This document shows, in pieces, positions 10,716 through 22,826 of a DNA stretch of 64,000 bases. A program made the translations under genes and the position numbers. Origin of the DNA: Pardosa pseudoannulata (lineage: Eukaryota; Arthropoda; Arachnida; Araneae; Lycosidae); the NCBI GenBank assembly GCA_032207245.1, contig CM063498.1:91658632-91722631 (forward strand), given 5' to 3'. Each line of letters begins with the position of its first letter. Within the stretch, counting starts at the first letter, position 1. The notes under the pieces are model-generated. The model saw nothing but the letters and a program-made list of their open reading frames with translations. It had not been told where the DNA came from and ran no database searches.

Positions 10716-13700
10716 TATATACACTTGTGTGTGTATTTTAAAAAGTAATTTTAGAAAGATTTTATGTGAAACAAAATAAAAAGAATTTCTTATCTTTTTT
10801 TTTTTTCAGAAATTATGTTAATTAATCAGATTAGAAACATTGTAACATAATTTTAACAAATTTAGAAATGATTCACTATTTTAGAGATTTTATACCATGA
10901 TATGAATACATAATTTTTTTTTACTTCTTTCTATAGCTTGTGTTTAAGAAACCTCAAGAAAATGATAAGAAGCCTTTGATTAAAGATTTTCACATGGATC
11001 CACAGTATAGAAAATTTATGTGTGATTCTCCATCGAATAAAATATCTGCTGATGATGTGAACTCAAACAAAGTAAAAGCAAAGCCAAATGAAATGGACGT
11101 ATCAGAAAATGAAAGTAAGATAATTTAAGACTTTTTTTTTTTATATTTTATTTTAAATAAATGCCTTAAACTTTAAAGTATTTAGGTGTTGCATAATTAT
11201 GCATCGTCATTAGGTTACAATATCGCAACTCTGTGTACTTCATCTTTTATATATATATATAGATAGATAGATAGCTATAGTAGAGTCAGTAATTCTAGGT
11301 GGACAGGATTGGGCGTAGCTTGAATTATTGAAAATGATTCTTCTTCTTTATGAGCATAACAACTGATTTTAGTTCCTAGCTGCCTCGACAGCATGCTTTC
11401 TCCAACTCAAACAGTCTAGATCAACTCTTTTCCAGTTCTTAATCTTCAAGGATTTGAGGTCAATTTCAACATCGTCTAGCCATCTTGTATGTGGTCGTCC
11501 TCGGGTGCGGGATCCCTCAGGGTTTTTAAAAGTATACAGTTTAGTAGGGTTGTTATCAGGGGTTCTCCAGATATGTCCAAGCCATCTCAGTCTATTACTA
11601 TGAATGACTTGCGTAACCCGAGGCTCTTTGTAAAGCCTATATAGTTCAAAATTAAATCTGGTTCGCCAGCACCCTTGATCATTTACAGGTCCAAAGATAG
11701 CTCTTAGAACTTTTCTTTGAAAGGTATCTAGGGCACGCTGGGTGATTGAAAATGATTAATTTAATAAAATATAAATATCAACACAATTTTTCAGTTTCAA
11801 GGTATATTTCAATAAAATATGTACTTAGATAATTTTATTGAAGTAAGTTAATTACAACTTAAAGTAATCTAATTTTTTTTTTTTGTTTAAATATATTCTT
11901 TTTACATAAGTCAATATCAGACCATCGTCTGAGCTTCTCATTGTCACCCAGAGTCCCCTCTGGTTATTCTTTGTACTTCATGGAGGCCTCTAGCATAGCA
12001 AGACCCTCTCTATGGCTCATAAGTGGTGTGAAATCATTTGTTAGGTCCTATTCTTCATTGTCATCCTGCTCTAACTCATTAATTATATCAATGGTATTTG
12101 CATCCATAAATTCCAATTGTTCTTCACTATTTTACCATTCTTCCACCACAGAAATACTATCTGTGTATATTTTTGCACTGTGGGAATTTTTAATTGAATT
12201 TAACAACAGTGAGTTAAATTCTGTATGCTGGTACCAAATTAATCTAATTGTGATGAACAACTAAACTGTTTTTAGAATGTGAGAATATACTTTTAAAGTA
12301 GAAAAGTGAAAAAAAATAATGTTAACTGCATTAGCCATGCCCTTCTAGCAGCACAATAAAAATTAACCTTGTTTAGAAAGTTGTCAAAAACTTATTTTTT
12401 AAAAAATGATGTGAAGTACATCTAGGCAAATATGTAAAATTCATGTAATCTCCCCCAAAACACCTGATGCAGTCAGGGGCACTGACCACACTGATATAGA
12501 AAAGGTGTCCCTCTAAAAGATCATGGCAAGTCAAAATTTCTAAAATTTTCAATAAAGGTAGGGCAAGGGAGGTCCATAAGAATGAACCTGACTTATCAAA
12601 CAAGTTTGCAATCACAATTACCCCTGTCAGGGCTACTCTGGCCATTTTGGCTACCTCATGATAAAAATTACTCTTAAAATGAGATAAATTGTTGAATATT
12701 AACAGACCTAAAAAACATAAATAGTTCTGGCAGAGGAAAAAACATATATATTCATAGATATAAAATAAATAAAAAAGCATGACCATACAATCCTTCCTAT
12801 CTTTGGCATTTTTAAATATTGTCTAATCAATTTCACAAAATAGATACAGACATTTTCCTTTCTGCTGTGAAATGTGTATAATAAAAGTATAGCATTATGG
12901 GTTAGTTAATTAAACATCCTGCTTTCTTTAGAAATAAGGATTGCTGATATTTTTAGTTTTTAGGCTAAATTGATATAAATACTAATTGACAATTTTTAGC
13001 AAAAGAAAAATATTGATGTGTATAATTTTTTTTAAATTCGATATATAACATATTAATATATATATATGACACTGACAACCAATATGTCACCTCCAAAATT
13101 TCGCACCCTGACACGTTTCAGAGGAATCCACTTTTAGAGCTTCTCTTGTATATTGTATTTTGACTACTTTGTAGAAAGTTTTCATTTGCTTTCTTATTAT
13201 TCTATTCATAAGATTTCTCTTTATAGTTAATGTTAGATATTTGTAAAAATGTTTTCTAAAATTTTAGAGGATTATGAAATATTTAAATTAAAGAAGAAAC
13301 TAGAGGAAACTGAAGAAGCAATGAATCGTATTATGGAGCATATGGGTGCTATGAGTGCATGTTTATCGGGAATTGACAAGAACCTTCCACCAAATGAGAA
13401 TTCTGATGTGAGGGTTTGTATTTCCTCTATAGAATTTATAACCATTGCTATTTTAATCAACTTTTGGTATTCATTTTTTAAAGTTTTATAATTTGTTGTT
13501 GAATTTCTTCTGTTCTTTTTATGAACATTGAGTTTTGCTTTCTTTAGAATATTTTTATTTCAAATATGTGTCATTTTTAAAAAAGAAAATTTATTTCTAT
13601 GAGTATTTATTTCTTTAATTAAAAGGTATTTTTAATTTTATAATATGGGGAATTTGCAATATGGGAAAGCATGCAGCATTATATTTTCTAATATATTTGA

Positions 13701-15154
13701 ATTCTTTGTTAAATTGGCTATCTTCAAAGAATACCATCCCAAAAATTGTACTTTTTTAAAATTGTGTTTGGGTTAAAAAATAAAAAAAAAACTAATTACT
13801 GAATTTCAGTTATGTACTATTGAAATCTTATGGCAAATAATTCTTGTGATAAGCAAATATTCAGGAAATTTTCAATTTGATCCTGAAAATTAATAATTGA
13901 AAAGCATTTTTCTTAATTTTTATTTTTATTTTTTTGAGTTATAAGAGGTTTTTTCCAAAGTAATATGTTTGTAATATTTGATATTTTTATTCATTTATTT
14001 ATATAACAGGAATTTTCTTGTATTTTATTTAATTGCACGTAAAAGGAAAAGAAAAATATTAAAATTGATGTAAGCTCACACTTGAGTAATGAATAGTTTT
14101 AAATTTTATTTTAATCTACAGAAAATAAAAGCTATAAAAATCATTTTTTAGCATAAAGTTTTTTTGTAATTTTATATAAAGTATATTTGTTGTAAATTTA
14201 TATTAAATCTCCTACTTCCAAGTTTTTAAGTTTGTGTTTATATGTGTATGTTTGAGAGTTTTCATTTGAAATATCTATAAAATATACCTATGATGTACAA
14301 AATTATTTTCACTCAGAATACAAAAGGAATTAAAAGGACTTTATTTATTTATTATTAAGAAAACCTCACCTCCCCCCCCCCACACACACACTCCTACTAC
14401 CCTCCTATTTTGCAATTTCACTGATTCTAGTTATGCACCATTTAATTTTAGTATTATGCATGTTTCAGGACTGGCTGACATTATTTTGTGCTTATGGTTA
14501 AGTTTTTGTTTGAGCTGCTGTAAGAAAATGTTGCATGGGTTGAAAATTAGTTTCAACAAACTATTGCATTTCTGAAGAAAGTAAATATTTTTCTTTATTT
14601 TCTTTTTCTTTTAGTTTTAATGTATGTTCCTATATTATTTTTTCATCACTTTATTTTATCTAGCTCTCTGATTTTTTATTTTATTTTTTATCCATGCACA
14701 TACTTTTAATTAATGTATCTGAACTGAGGTAGGTAAATATTTGTATAAATTTCATGCTGAAATCTACCTAATGCAGTGCTGATGCTTAAATAAACCATTA
14801 GACATTATCTCAAAAACATGCAATCATTAATCTTATGCTTGATGAAATGGATCATTTAGTTTTTTCATCAATAAATTTCAGTCTAATTGTTTCTTGAGTA
14901 TTAGAGTACTGTATTCTCAATTTTTATCATGGCCACAAGGTTATAATAACCATTTTTAAACACAGTACTTCAGTGTGCTTAGTAGTAAGTTCTTATTTTT
15001 GTTGACCTAATTGGGGGGAACTACATAATGTGTTGTATGTTGTTGTAATGTCTTGTATTTTTCTCATAAGGATATTTTCTTGAATAAATTACTTTTGGTG
15101 AATTTTCAATGTGAGTAAATATAAAAACTGTAAAATTAATGTATTCACACACGT

Positions 15155-15194
<40 letters not shown>

Positions 15195-18126
15195 CCCCCC
15201 TCAAGATTAATATATTTATGAATATACTCTATAATATACTGGGATAATAAAAGTAGAATATGTTTCTGATACAATAAAGTTATAACAACCTTATTGTACT
15301 ATTTTTTAATTTTAGTATTAAAGCAAGGAATCCAAAGTTTTTGTTTTTTTATATGGTTCTCATTTAAATAAATTGATGTACAAACCATAGTGATATCCAT
15401 AGTCTAGCCATGACTTTCACACAATCTGTATGTTAACTTAGTTTTAAACAAAATGGTATTTGAAGATTTATTTAACTCTGTGTATATACAAGCTACTAAT
15501 CTTCAAGATAGTAAATCCATAGTCGTGAAACATTTTCCTGAACAATTTTTTTCTTTGTTATTGTTTATTTTCCTCATGAGATATTAAGAAATTGTTCTTT
15601 TACATGACTGCAGTAGATAAAGCAATATTAAAAAAATCATTTTTAGTTTTTTAGTTCTTTTAAAATTAAAATATTTATTTTTTAGAAATTTATCCAAATT
15701 ATAAATTTATTTATTATTTGGGTTTACTATTTTTGTATTAAAGATAACTGAATTTATTTACTTCAAAATTACCTTTTACTTTTCAGTCACTATCAAGTTT
15801 CAATATAGTATATTTTAAACAATTTAGAATGCAAATAGGTTGTGTAAATTGCAATAAAAGTAATGTATATATTTTAATTATGACCTGAAATTTCTTAAAT
15901 GTGTTCCAAAATTCAATTTGTAGCTAGTGCTACCCATGTAAGAACAGGATTAATATAGCTCCTGAAATTTCAGATGCTTGTATTAGTCTTAGGACAAGTA
16001 AGAATAAATCTGATTTCACTCAATTGACATTAAAAATTCAGTATAGGGGAACTTTATATTGATCAAAACATCTATGCATAAAGTTCATTCAATATCATTT
16101 GTTTTTAATTGCCATTGCAATTGTAAATTTGAATTTTATGTTTTTTTATAATGACTTTTAAAAAATAAAATAACACTGACATGAAACATCTTAATACTCA
16201 CATTTTGGTTCAATTTGGTCCATAGTTAAAGAGGCATGCCAACTTCTAGTATAATATAATGTATAATGATCAATTGCATACTGATCATTGATCATATTTG
16301 CTTAATCAACTTTTAGATCATCATAGATCTAAGATTTTATAGACCTTATTGGGACCTTCTGAATTAAAAGATAAATTTATATATATATATATATATCGTA
16401 GAAATTAGATACAACAAATAATTTTCAGTTATCCACTTATTTTTTTATTATTTTTTTTTAATTTAATTAATTTTGGCTTAAAACTTTTCTACTGTTGTAT
16501 AAACAGTATTTCACAATAAAATACTTTTTCTCTTGTTTTTGTAGATAAAAATTTATTTCAGTAGAATGAAATGTGTTGGGAGTTCTTTATTGCATTAGAC
16601 AAAGAAGTTCATCCTCTTATCTTGGAATTAAAATCACATCAGCAGATTATCGATTATTTCTGTATCAAAACAGTGTAACAATTTAAAGTAAAATGTGTAA
16701 TTTTTTCATTCCTTCAATTTTATTCACACCATTTTATTAAAGTTCATATTTATAGATTCTTTTCATTTTTTCAACTACATCACTATTTAATGCTCTTAAT
16801 AACTGAGTTCCACATTTTGTGAAATCTAACAAAAATTTGGATCTTGTGAACAAAAACTTTGGTCTTTTTGCCAGGAAGTTCACAATTAAAAACTAGTTGT
16901 TTTTTATCCAGCCATCAGTTTGAATGTTTAAGATATACAAATGAAGGTTATATTTATTTCCAAATTCACATTACTTTTTAGATTATATTACACTAACAAT
17001 ATAAGAAATTTTGCAAATACAACAACTCTTTATCATAAAGCAAATAAAACATTTATTTAAATTTAGTTTTCATCGTGAAATATAATCTAAAGAAATGATA
17101 GATTTATATTTAGCGATGGTTTAATGAAAAAGTGCCTAAGTTTATGGCCAGATCATTTAAAGAGAAAAAAAGTATCAACAAATAAAAATATTACTCATAT
17201 GACATAAATGCTAAATTTGAATAAATATTGGATTAAAAAATAGTGCAACTGAGTTCAAAATAAATTAAATATGTCAAATTAAAACTGGATAAAAATTAAA
17301 TAAATCAAGTGAATATGATTAAAAAACAAACAAGAAAATTATACTGATGAATTAAACTACTTAAAAGATTTTAAATTTTTAGTACATAAAAGAAAAATAT
17401 AGCAAAAATACCAAAATAAAGTTGTCAAATGCAATTTGGATTTTAAGAAAAACATTCCATCTCCATAAGACCCTGGACTTCCAAACAATTTGATCTGCCT
17501 AAAACCTATTTAGGGAGGTCAAATCATTATGCAAATTTCAGGATAAGTCCAGTCATTTCAGAATATACAGCAAACATACACTCACATACATACAAATATT
17601 ATATAGATTCAACTGTAGTAAAAAAAATATTTTGTTGATATGTGGAATTATTAAATATTGTTTATAGTTCATACTTAAAATTACAAAAAAGTTACATTGA
17701 TTTTCTAGTGTAATAATGCAACTGAATTATTTCATATTATAGATGAGACACAAAGGCAATTCAAAACATCGTTCAGGAAAGGGAAAATCAAAAAAGAAAG
17801 GCGAATCTGATGAGAATGAGTTTTTGAGTGAAGCCAAACGCAAGAAATTACAGGAAGACCTTGCCAAAGCAATGTTAAGTGCCGCAAAGGTATCGATGAA
17901 AACATGCAAAGAAAAATTAGTTGATAAATCTAATACTGAATGTCAGGATCTCATTAACTCGGATGACGAGAAGAATGGAACTGAAGAAGAGGAGGTAAAT
18001 TCTGAGGAGCAGTCAGATTCTAGTGATGGAGATGCAAGTAATGAGGAGCAAATAATGAACAAAAAGAACTGTTATGCTAATGGGTGTTGCAATGTTCCAT
18101 ATGAACAATCAGAAAAAGTTCAATAA
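6041..18126 (+). CDS. RIC3: RIC3 acetylcholine receptor chaperone, 6 exons, complete
   Basis: RIC3 is an ER membrane chaperone that promotes folding and assembly of nicotinic acetylcholine receptors. Six exons (148+113+126+178+140+384 nt) join in frame to 362 aa. In order: a signal-anchor or first membrane segment (about residues 11-30, containing VLWPKIFYP); a Pro/His-rich linker; a second membrane segment at 108-129 (MSIIMPIYTVGIIVFFLYTV), the hallmark of the family; a charged region; a coiled coil at about 190-217 (LKKKLEETEEAMNRIMEHM); and a basic then acidic tail encoded by the last exon. The ATG directly follows an in-frame TAA, which fixes the start. The gene is divergent from ALG3. 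Exons 1-5 are secure. Exon 6 keeps phase but its sequence is not conserved enough for me to confirm, and isoforms are likely. Confidence 0.9.
6189..6952. other. RIC3 intron 1
   Basis: AT-rich intron with a GTAAGT donor and a TTGTAG acceptor. I see nothing else in it. Confidence 0.7.
6953..7065 (+). CDS. RIC3: RIC3 exon 2
   Basis: The acceptor TTGTAG and donor GTATGT bound a Pro/His/Arg-rich segment reading FRETDRPPHLHPGSMNPRLR and ending HMREGR, the linker between the two hydrophobic segments. Confidence 0.9.
7066..10043. other. RIC3 intron 2
   Basis: About 3 kb of AT-rich intron. It contains the candidate inverted-repeat-bounded element at 7209-7876 and no exon I can recognise. Confidence 0.65.
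7209..7876. mobile_element. Possible DNA transposon with ACTGGGTT ends
   Basis: ACTGGGTT at 7209-7216 and its exact reverse complement at 7869-7876 bound a segment less AT-rich at its ends than its surroundings. The similarity may extend outward imperfectly. I cannot find a clear target duplication or coding remnant, so this is tentative. Confidence 0.3.
10044..10169 (+). CDS. RIC3: RIC3 exon 3 (signature membrane segment)
   Basis: A 126 nt exon in phase 0 at both ends, from a TTTTAG acceptor to a GTAAGT donor. It encodes a Pro-rich stretch (PFPHPQARQPVK) followed by the conserved membrane segment containing MPIYTVGIIVFFLYT, which closely resembles the second hydrophobic segment of insect and vertebrate RIC3. 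Confidence 0.95.
10170..10936. other. RIC3 intron 3
   Basis: AT-rich intron with a long TA microsatellite at about 10658-10728. Confidence 0.7.
10658..10728. repeat. (TA)n microsatellite
   Basis: More than 30 TA units, interrupted once near its right end by CAC, then a short TGTG run. The longest simple repeat in the window. Confidence 0.95.
10937..11114 (+). CDS. RIC3: RIC3 exon 4
   Basis: Follows a CTATAG acceptor and ends at GTAAGA. It encodes LVFKKPQENDKKPLIKDF then a charged segment to DVSENE plus one base. It is lysine-rich and directly follows the second membrane segment. Confidence 0.88.
11340..11744 (-). mobile_element. 5'-truncated non-LTR retrotransposon (LINE) with 13-bp TSD
   Basis: The insertion is on the minus strand. 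The perfect 13 bp direct repeat ATTGAAAATGATT flanks it (11327-11339 and 11745-11757). Inside, 123 codons are open without a stop and end at a TAA. The transcript-sense 3' end is a short TAAAGAAGAAG tail instead of poly-A. Only the last third or less of a reverse transcriptase ORF remains, as expected from incomplete target-primed reverse transcription. It resembles RTE- or CR1/Jockey-like elements; I cannot decide the clade. Confidence 0.85.
11369..11740 (-). pseudogene. C-terminal fragment of LINE reverse transcriptase
   Basis: The minus-strand reading is open for 123 codons plus the stop. It carries the signatures NRLRWLGHIWRTPDN, RGRPHTRWLDDVEIDL and WKRVDLDCLSWRKHAVEAA, the C-terminal region found after the RT domain in many LINEs. 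There is no start codon and no catalytic YADD motif because the element is truncated. The lack of stops suggests a fairly recent insertion. Confidence 0.82.
11911..12160 (-). pseudogene. pogo/Tigger-type transposase C-terminal relic
   Basis: On the minus strand one frame reads through an acidic ELEQDDNEE segment, then HREGLAMLEASMKYKE and LRRWSDID. The order of an acidic region, an 'AL..LE....Y' helix and an 'LRRW.DI' end resembles Tigger/pogo (Tc1-mariner superfamily) transposase C-termini. Three in-frame stops break it. Remaining domains upstream (12200-12800) are too eroded for me to identify. Confidence 0.5.
13268..13407 (+). CDS. RIC3: RIC3 exon 5 (coiled coil)
   Basis: The acceptor ATTTTAG and the GTGAGG donor at 13408 give 140 nt. 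The leading AG completes a lysine codon split with exon 4. It encodes DYEIFKLKKKLEETEEAMNR then IMEHMGAMSACLSGIDKNLP, matching the conserved coiled coil after the second membrane segment in RIC3. Starting two bases later would hit a stop, which supports this acceptor. Confidence 0.9.
13408..17742. other. RIC3 intron 5
   Basis: A 4.3 kb AT-rich intron with a C/CA run near 14371-14392, a CA/TA microsatellite at 15150-15195 and a TA run near 16378-16396. I found no additional exon. Confidence 0.65.
15150..15195. repeat. (CA)n(TA)n compound microsatellite
   Basis: An AC run followed directly by a TA run in RIC3 intron 5. Confidence 0.95.
17743..18126 (+). CDS. RIC3: RIC3 exon 6, C-terminal tail (probable)
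   Basis: A TTATAG acceptor opens a 384 nt phase-0 exon ending at TAA. It encodes a basic block (KHRSGKGKSKKKG), a helical segment (EAKRKKLQEDLAKAMLSAAK) and an acidic Glu/Asp/Ser run, then a Cys-containing end. The codon-like composition and matching phase support it as the terminal RIC3 exon. It has no other obvious parent gene, but the sequence itself is not a recognised domain. Confidence 0.72.
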   Translation: MRHKGNSKHRSGKGKSKKKGESDENEFLSEAKRKKLQEDLAKAMLSAAKVSMKTCKEKLVDKSNTECQDLINSDDEKNGTEEEEVNSEEQSDSSDGDASNEEQIMNKKNCYANGCCNVPYEQSEKVQ

Positions 18127-18765
18127 TTACACATTTTTCTTTCTTTGATCTATAGGTAGATTAGCATTCCTTTTCTACCCTTTTTATATAAGTAGTAAAA
18201 ACTTGAGCTTAAAATGAATTTTCATGTAGGATATATTGATTGCATGTTTAAATGTCTTGTGCTAAAACAAAGTTTAATTACCTTTAGTGCTTCAATTTTT
18301 GGGTCATTTCAGTGACTTTAAGATTTTCCAAATTTGCAGTATATGTTATTGGATGGAGAGAATGTTTGATTGCATTACAGAAAAGTCAGTATTATGTTAA
18401 AATGCATACATTACTCTATTTTTTTTTTCTCAGAAAATAAAAACTAACACTTTGATAAATATTTTCTAAATCTTTCAAAGCTACTTATTTTTTATTCTAA
18501 AATAAATAGTAATGCTTGAAAGTATTTTGGTTTTCAATTTTTATATAAATCATTACAAGATATTTCTATAAAAAAAGATATGTATTATTTAATTTGTTTT
18601 GTTTGAAAATGTACTACAATCATATTCACATTTTATGTGAACTTTTATAACATATTTTAACATAATTCAGAATTTATCTAAAAATCACTGTTTTATATTA
18701 ATTTAGTTACATTTATTTAGTATTTGGAATATTTTTGTGTATATATTGTATCTGTGGTGCTTTTC

Positions 18766-18771
18766 AATAAA
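18766..18771 (+). terminator. Candidate RIC3 poly(A) signal
   Basis: AATAAA about 640 bp after the RIC3 stop codon. Other matches exist nearer, for example in the AT-rich stretch near 18431, so the true cleavage site is uncertain. Confidence 0.4.
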
Positions 18772-21700
18772 GAATTATGTACAAATGTATATAGTGCATG
18801 TATAACTGGAATGAGTCTATGGAATATTAAGGAAATTATCTTATCTAGGGTGCTTGAAATGTAGAGTACTTCATCTTAATAGATGTACTCCTTCATACCA
18901 TGTTTTTAACATAAAAATTAAAGTTGTGTTTTTATAAAATGTTTTACTACAGTATTAAATATAAATAATTTCCTTCCAACTTAAGTCTTTTGTGTATAAT
19001 ATACTATGATGACAAATGATTTTGCATAAACACTACCCCATGTTGAAATTACTGATCATTCAGCTTTAAATGTGACTTGTAAAATAATTAGACAAATATT
19101 TTCTTAATTTCTTAACAGGTAATAAAAGTACAAAAATAATACTTTTAAAATCAAAATATTAAGCTTTTTTCAAAATAGGATAGCCTTTCTGTTTTTCCCA
19201 TTGAAATAAGAATTTTGTGTTTGGAAGTTAAAGTCTGTATTCTTATATCGAAAACTCAATAGATTAGTTTTGTGCATGTTTATTTAGACACAAATGTACA
19301 AACATAATAGATTTTATGATATTTAATGTAAATTAAATCCTAACTCTTAGTAAGAGATATGCTCAATTTTCAACATGATTTCAGGAACATACATTTACAC
19401 CACTCTAGATATCTATATGACAATAATCACTTGAAATATTTTTAATATTAAATGCATGTCTTCTGCACAATTTTGATAGATTGCATTAAACGTCATGTTA
19501 GCTGTAAACAACATGTAATCGAGCTTCATGTACATAAAAGCTGTAGAAACAAGTGTTAAGCAATATATATATCACAGGATCCATACTTTTCCTTTTTCCA
19601 TTTTTGGAAGGAATATTCCTTATTTCCTTATATACCAGATAAAACACCCTACGTTGTTTGAATATATGTATATACAAGGCCAGTTCTAGGTTATCAGCCG
19701 TATGCAAGATAGTATTTGGCTTTCCCTACCAATATGAATTTCCAGTAGGTCCGTAACTTAGCCCATTGCATAGAAACTTACTATTATATTTAGACAACGG
19801 CTTCATATAATTGACTAGGGATCAAATACTTTTTTAAAAATGTATACATCATATATTTGTTTTAAGTTCATTAAAATAGATATCCTAGCAAAAAAAAAAA
19901 AAAAAACATGCATCCTTAAACTGTATTCTTTTTTGACAGTTTATCAATATCTGATATTTCTAAATTTTGTATGATTCCTTTTCAGTTGCTAATAATTTTA
20001 TCTAAAGAGGCATAGTACTATTTGGTATCAGAATTATATATCATAACTTTTATTTTTACTCATTTTAAATGTAATTTTTGAAATTTTTTAAGTAAAGACT
20101 TATTTAAAAATGATTTAATGTAGCAAATTAATCTCTTTTTAAATATGTGAAGAAATATTCATTAAAACTCAACCCTTGTTTATAACAACAATTATTCTCA
20201 AATACAAAAAGGCAGAGAGGAGAAAAAGTAAGTTTTTCTCACTAAATAGTTTTAATAAAATCCTCTTTTTCTGTATAAAAGCTTTAGTTAGCATATTTCA
20301 ATATTTATTCTATATGCCTGCACAACCTGCATACCTGATAGCCCCAGCCCTGTATATGTATATATTACACTACACATGTACTATCAGTAATTGATCATAA
20401 GCAAATGCTGACCTTTTTGGAGTAAAATGTTACTTTAATGCTTTGTTAATGAATTCATAAAAAAGCAATTTTTAGTTTCAAAGCAAATTATTTTTAGCTC
20501 CAATATCCTTTTCCCAGATATAATAAATGAGGAGAGGGGGAGGTTTAATGTTGTAACAGCCACACTCTGTAGCTTATACTATATAACTTGATGAAAGGTT
20601 TTAATAACTTTTTACCCTTTCACCTCCTTTAGCTTTATCAAATTCTAAAATTTCCTTTATTTTTCATTTTCTGTCTTCCAATTTGATAAATGTTTTGAGA
20701 TATGTACTACATCTAAAATGTAAATAAAATATAAAATGAAATATACACATATAAAAATTCATGTACATGTACACATGTCTTCACTTAAATAAGTTATAAT
20801 TTGTGGTTGCTGCAGACTGTAGGGAATACTTTCTTGGAAAGGGACCTCCTCAAAAAATGGATGCTGTTTTCCCCCACTATCCCCTTGCTGCCTCAATCTG
20901 GAATTAGAAGATTTCTGCTTCCAATTTATGTAAAAATGCATTTGGGGAAAAAACTACTGTATGTGCATCATAGCAGAGATGCACACTGCAAATGAACGAC
21001 AAAGAAAAATGAAACCTTATCAACAAAATATTAGCAAATTTTGCATAATAATCAAATAAATCTTTATAATTTTGTTAGATTAATATAATATAAGCAACAG
21101 AAGAAAAATGTGGCTTCTAACATTCTGTTTGGGATACATTCTGCCTAACAAGATGGCACATCTGTGATGATACAATTGGACAATATTTAAATACATATAT
21201 ACTTATGTATCCCCTAACATTGAAAAGAAAATTTTATTCTATAAAATAACAACATTCTGTAATTCAATGTTGATGAGCAAGGATTTGAAGGAAGCTAATT
21301 TATTTTTCAGGTAAATTATATCACTCAATAAGGAAGATAAAGTAGACATAAGTGATATGTATTCTTATAGAAACATTAACACTGATATTTTATTTAAAGA
21401 AAAATTATGATTCATATATTTATTGTCCATAGTTAAATGTGAAAATAAAAGTAAAGTACTGTATGTTGGTGATTTAAAAAAAAATTAGTATGGTTTTCGA
21501 AAGTTTAGACAAAGCCTTATATTTCAGAAAGTCCTAAAACACAAACTTGAATATCTTTGTAACTGATCTTCGTACTGGTTGATGACGAGAATGAAATATA
21601 TAGTAATGCATATTTTTTACCCATTTTCTAAATGTAATTGTTATAAAATACTACATAAAATTAACCATAAATTTATATATTCTTAATCTTTGTAGTGATG

Positions 21701-22090
21701 TGTGTGTAGCAAGATATGTTTAATTCCCTGATAAGACATCTATAATGTAGGAAAGGTTCAGTGGGGCATCTATAAAAAGTGTTTGGCACTACTTTTTTTC
21801 TGAAATTAAATCATGTTTGGTAAAAAAAAAAAAAAAAAAATGTTAAAGTTGCAGAAACTAAATTTTGAATTATGTTGTTTGTAAAATACAAGCTTTTGCA
21901 ATAAAACCATAGTAGATAACTGTTACAATATATATCAATGCATCAACAATTTATTTTCAGTAATCATATATTGTAGAGTAATATCAAAAGAATCAGTATC
22001 ACCATACTTTGTTACTTTTAATTTTTATGGTTGATAATACTAGTTAATGTCTTAGCCAGAAAGTACTTTAATACACCTAATACTTTAGAG

Positions 22091-22826
22091 CAGGGGTTTC
22101 CAACTGGCAGCCAGCCTATGAGGACAATTTTGCAGCACACAAAAGCTTTTTTTTTACAAGAATATAAAATATCTCATAGCTTCATAATGTTTATTTCTTC
22201 CATGAAATTCAGTAAAAATTGGTGCAAAACTGGAGTTATATATCTTTTTGTCATCTGAGATCAGAATGGGTGAACATCTGTTCCTTGGTTGATGCAAATG
22301 ACAACCTACAAAACTCCCACTAAATTATCCTTTTTAAAGTTTTATTTGGATTATACAATTAAATTTAACCTGTCATTAAATTATTTTTTACTATTTGTTA
22401 ATATTAATCCAAATAAACTAACACTTCTGAGTCTTCTAAATGCAATAGTTTTTTGATTATTTTTATGCAGTTGTAAAATATGTTTAACAGCTTTAATTAT
22501 TTTGCATAAACTTTACAAAAGCAATTTTATTATTTTAATTTCTGATATTTTCATGTTTGTTCTTGAATTTAAAATATACAAATAGTCATGAGCCCCTAGA
22601 AATGCATTTTATAATACAGAGGTAGAGGTGTCCAATTGTTTTATATATAACTAAAATGATTAAACCTTTGGTTTTAACTAAACTATGCATATTTTTTCAT
22701 ACTTTTATTACTACTCTACTTGCAGATTTTTATAAGCATAATTAACCATTTCTGAAAGTGTGGCCCACAATGATGCATAAAATTTTCCAAGGTGGCCATC
22801 AAACCTTTACATGTTGGAAACCCCTG
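22091..22826. mobile_element. Non-autonomous hAT-type element with 8-bp TSD
   Basis: The left end CAGGGGTTTCCAACTGG is matched by the right end, which reads inward as CAGGGGTTTCCAACATG. The flanks are CTTTAGAG (22083-22090) and TTTTAGAG (22827-22834), an 8 bp duplication with one mismatch. Length is 736 bp. I could not read a transposase remnant inside. The family differs from those at 2648 and 36235 in its terminal sequence. Confidence 0.8.

Larger units (their letters stand above)
11115..13267. other. RIC3 intron 4
   Basis: A 2.2 kb intron that has collected transposon debris: a GATA-like microsatellite at about 11250-11275, a LINE 3' fragment (11340-11744) and a pogo-type transposase relic (11911-12160). 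The stretch 12300-13200 shows nothing I can assign. Confidence 0.65.

Noticed and set aside
11941..12264. Plus-strand 107-codon ORF
   Set aside because: It is antisense to a minus-strand frame with pogo/Tigger-like motifs and shows no domain itself.
12373..12786. Minus-strand 137-codon ORF
   Set aside because: It lies inside RIC3 intron 4, has no recognisable domain, and may be debris of the adjacent transposon. I could not align it with a DDE domain convincingly.
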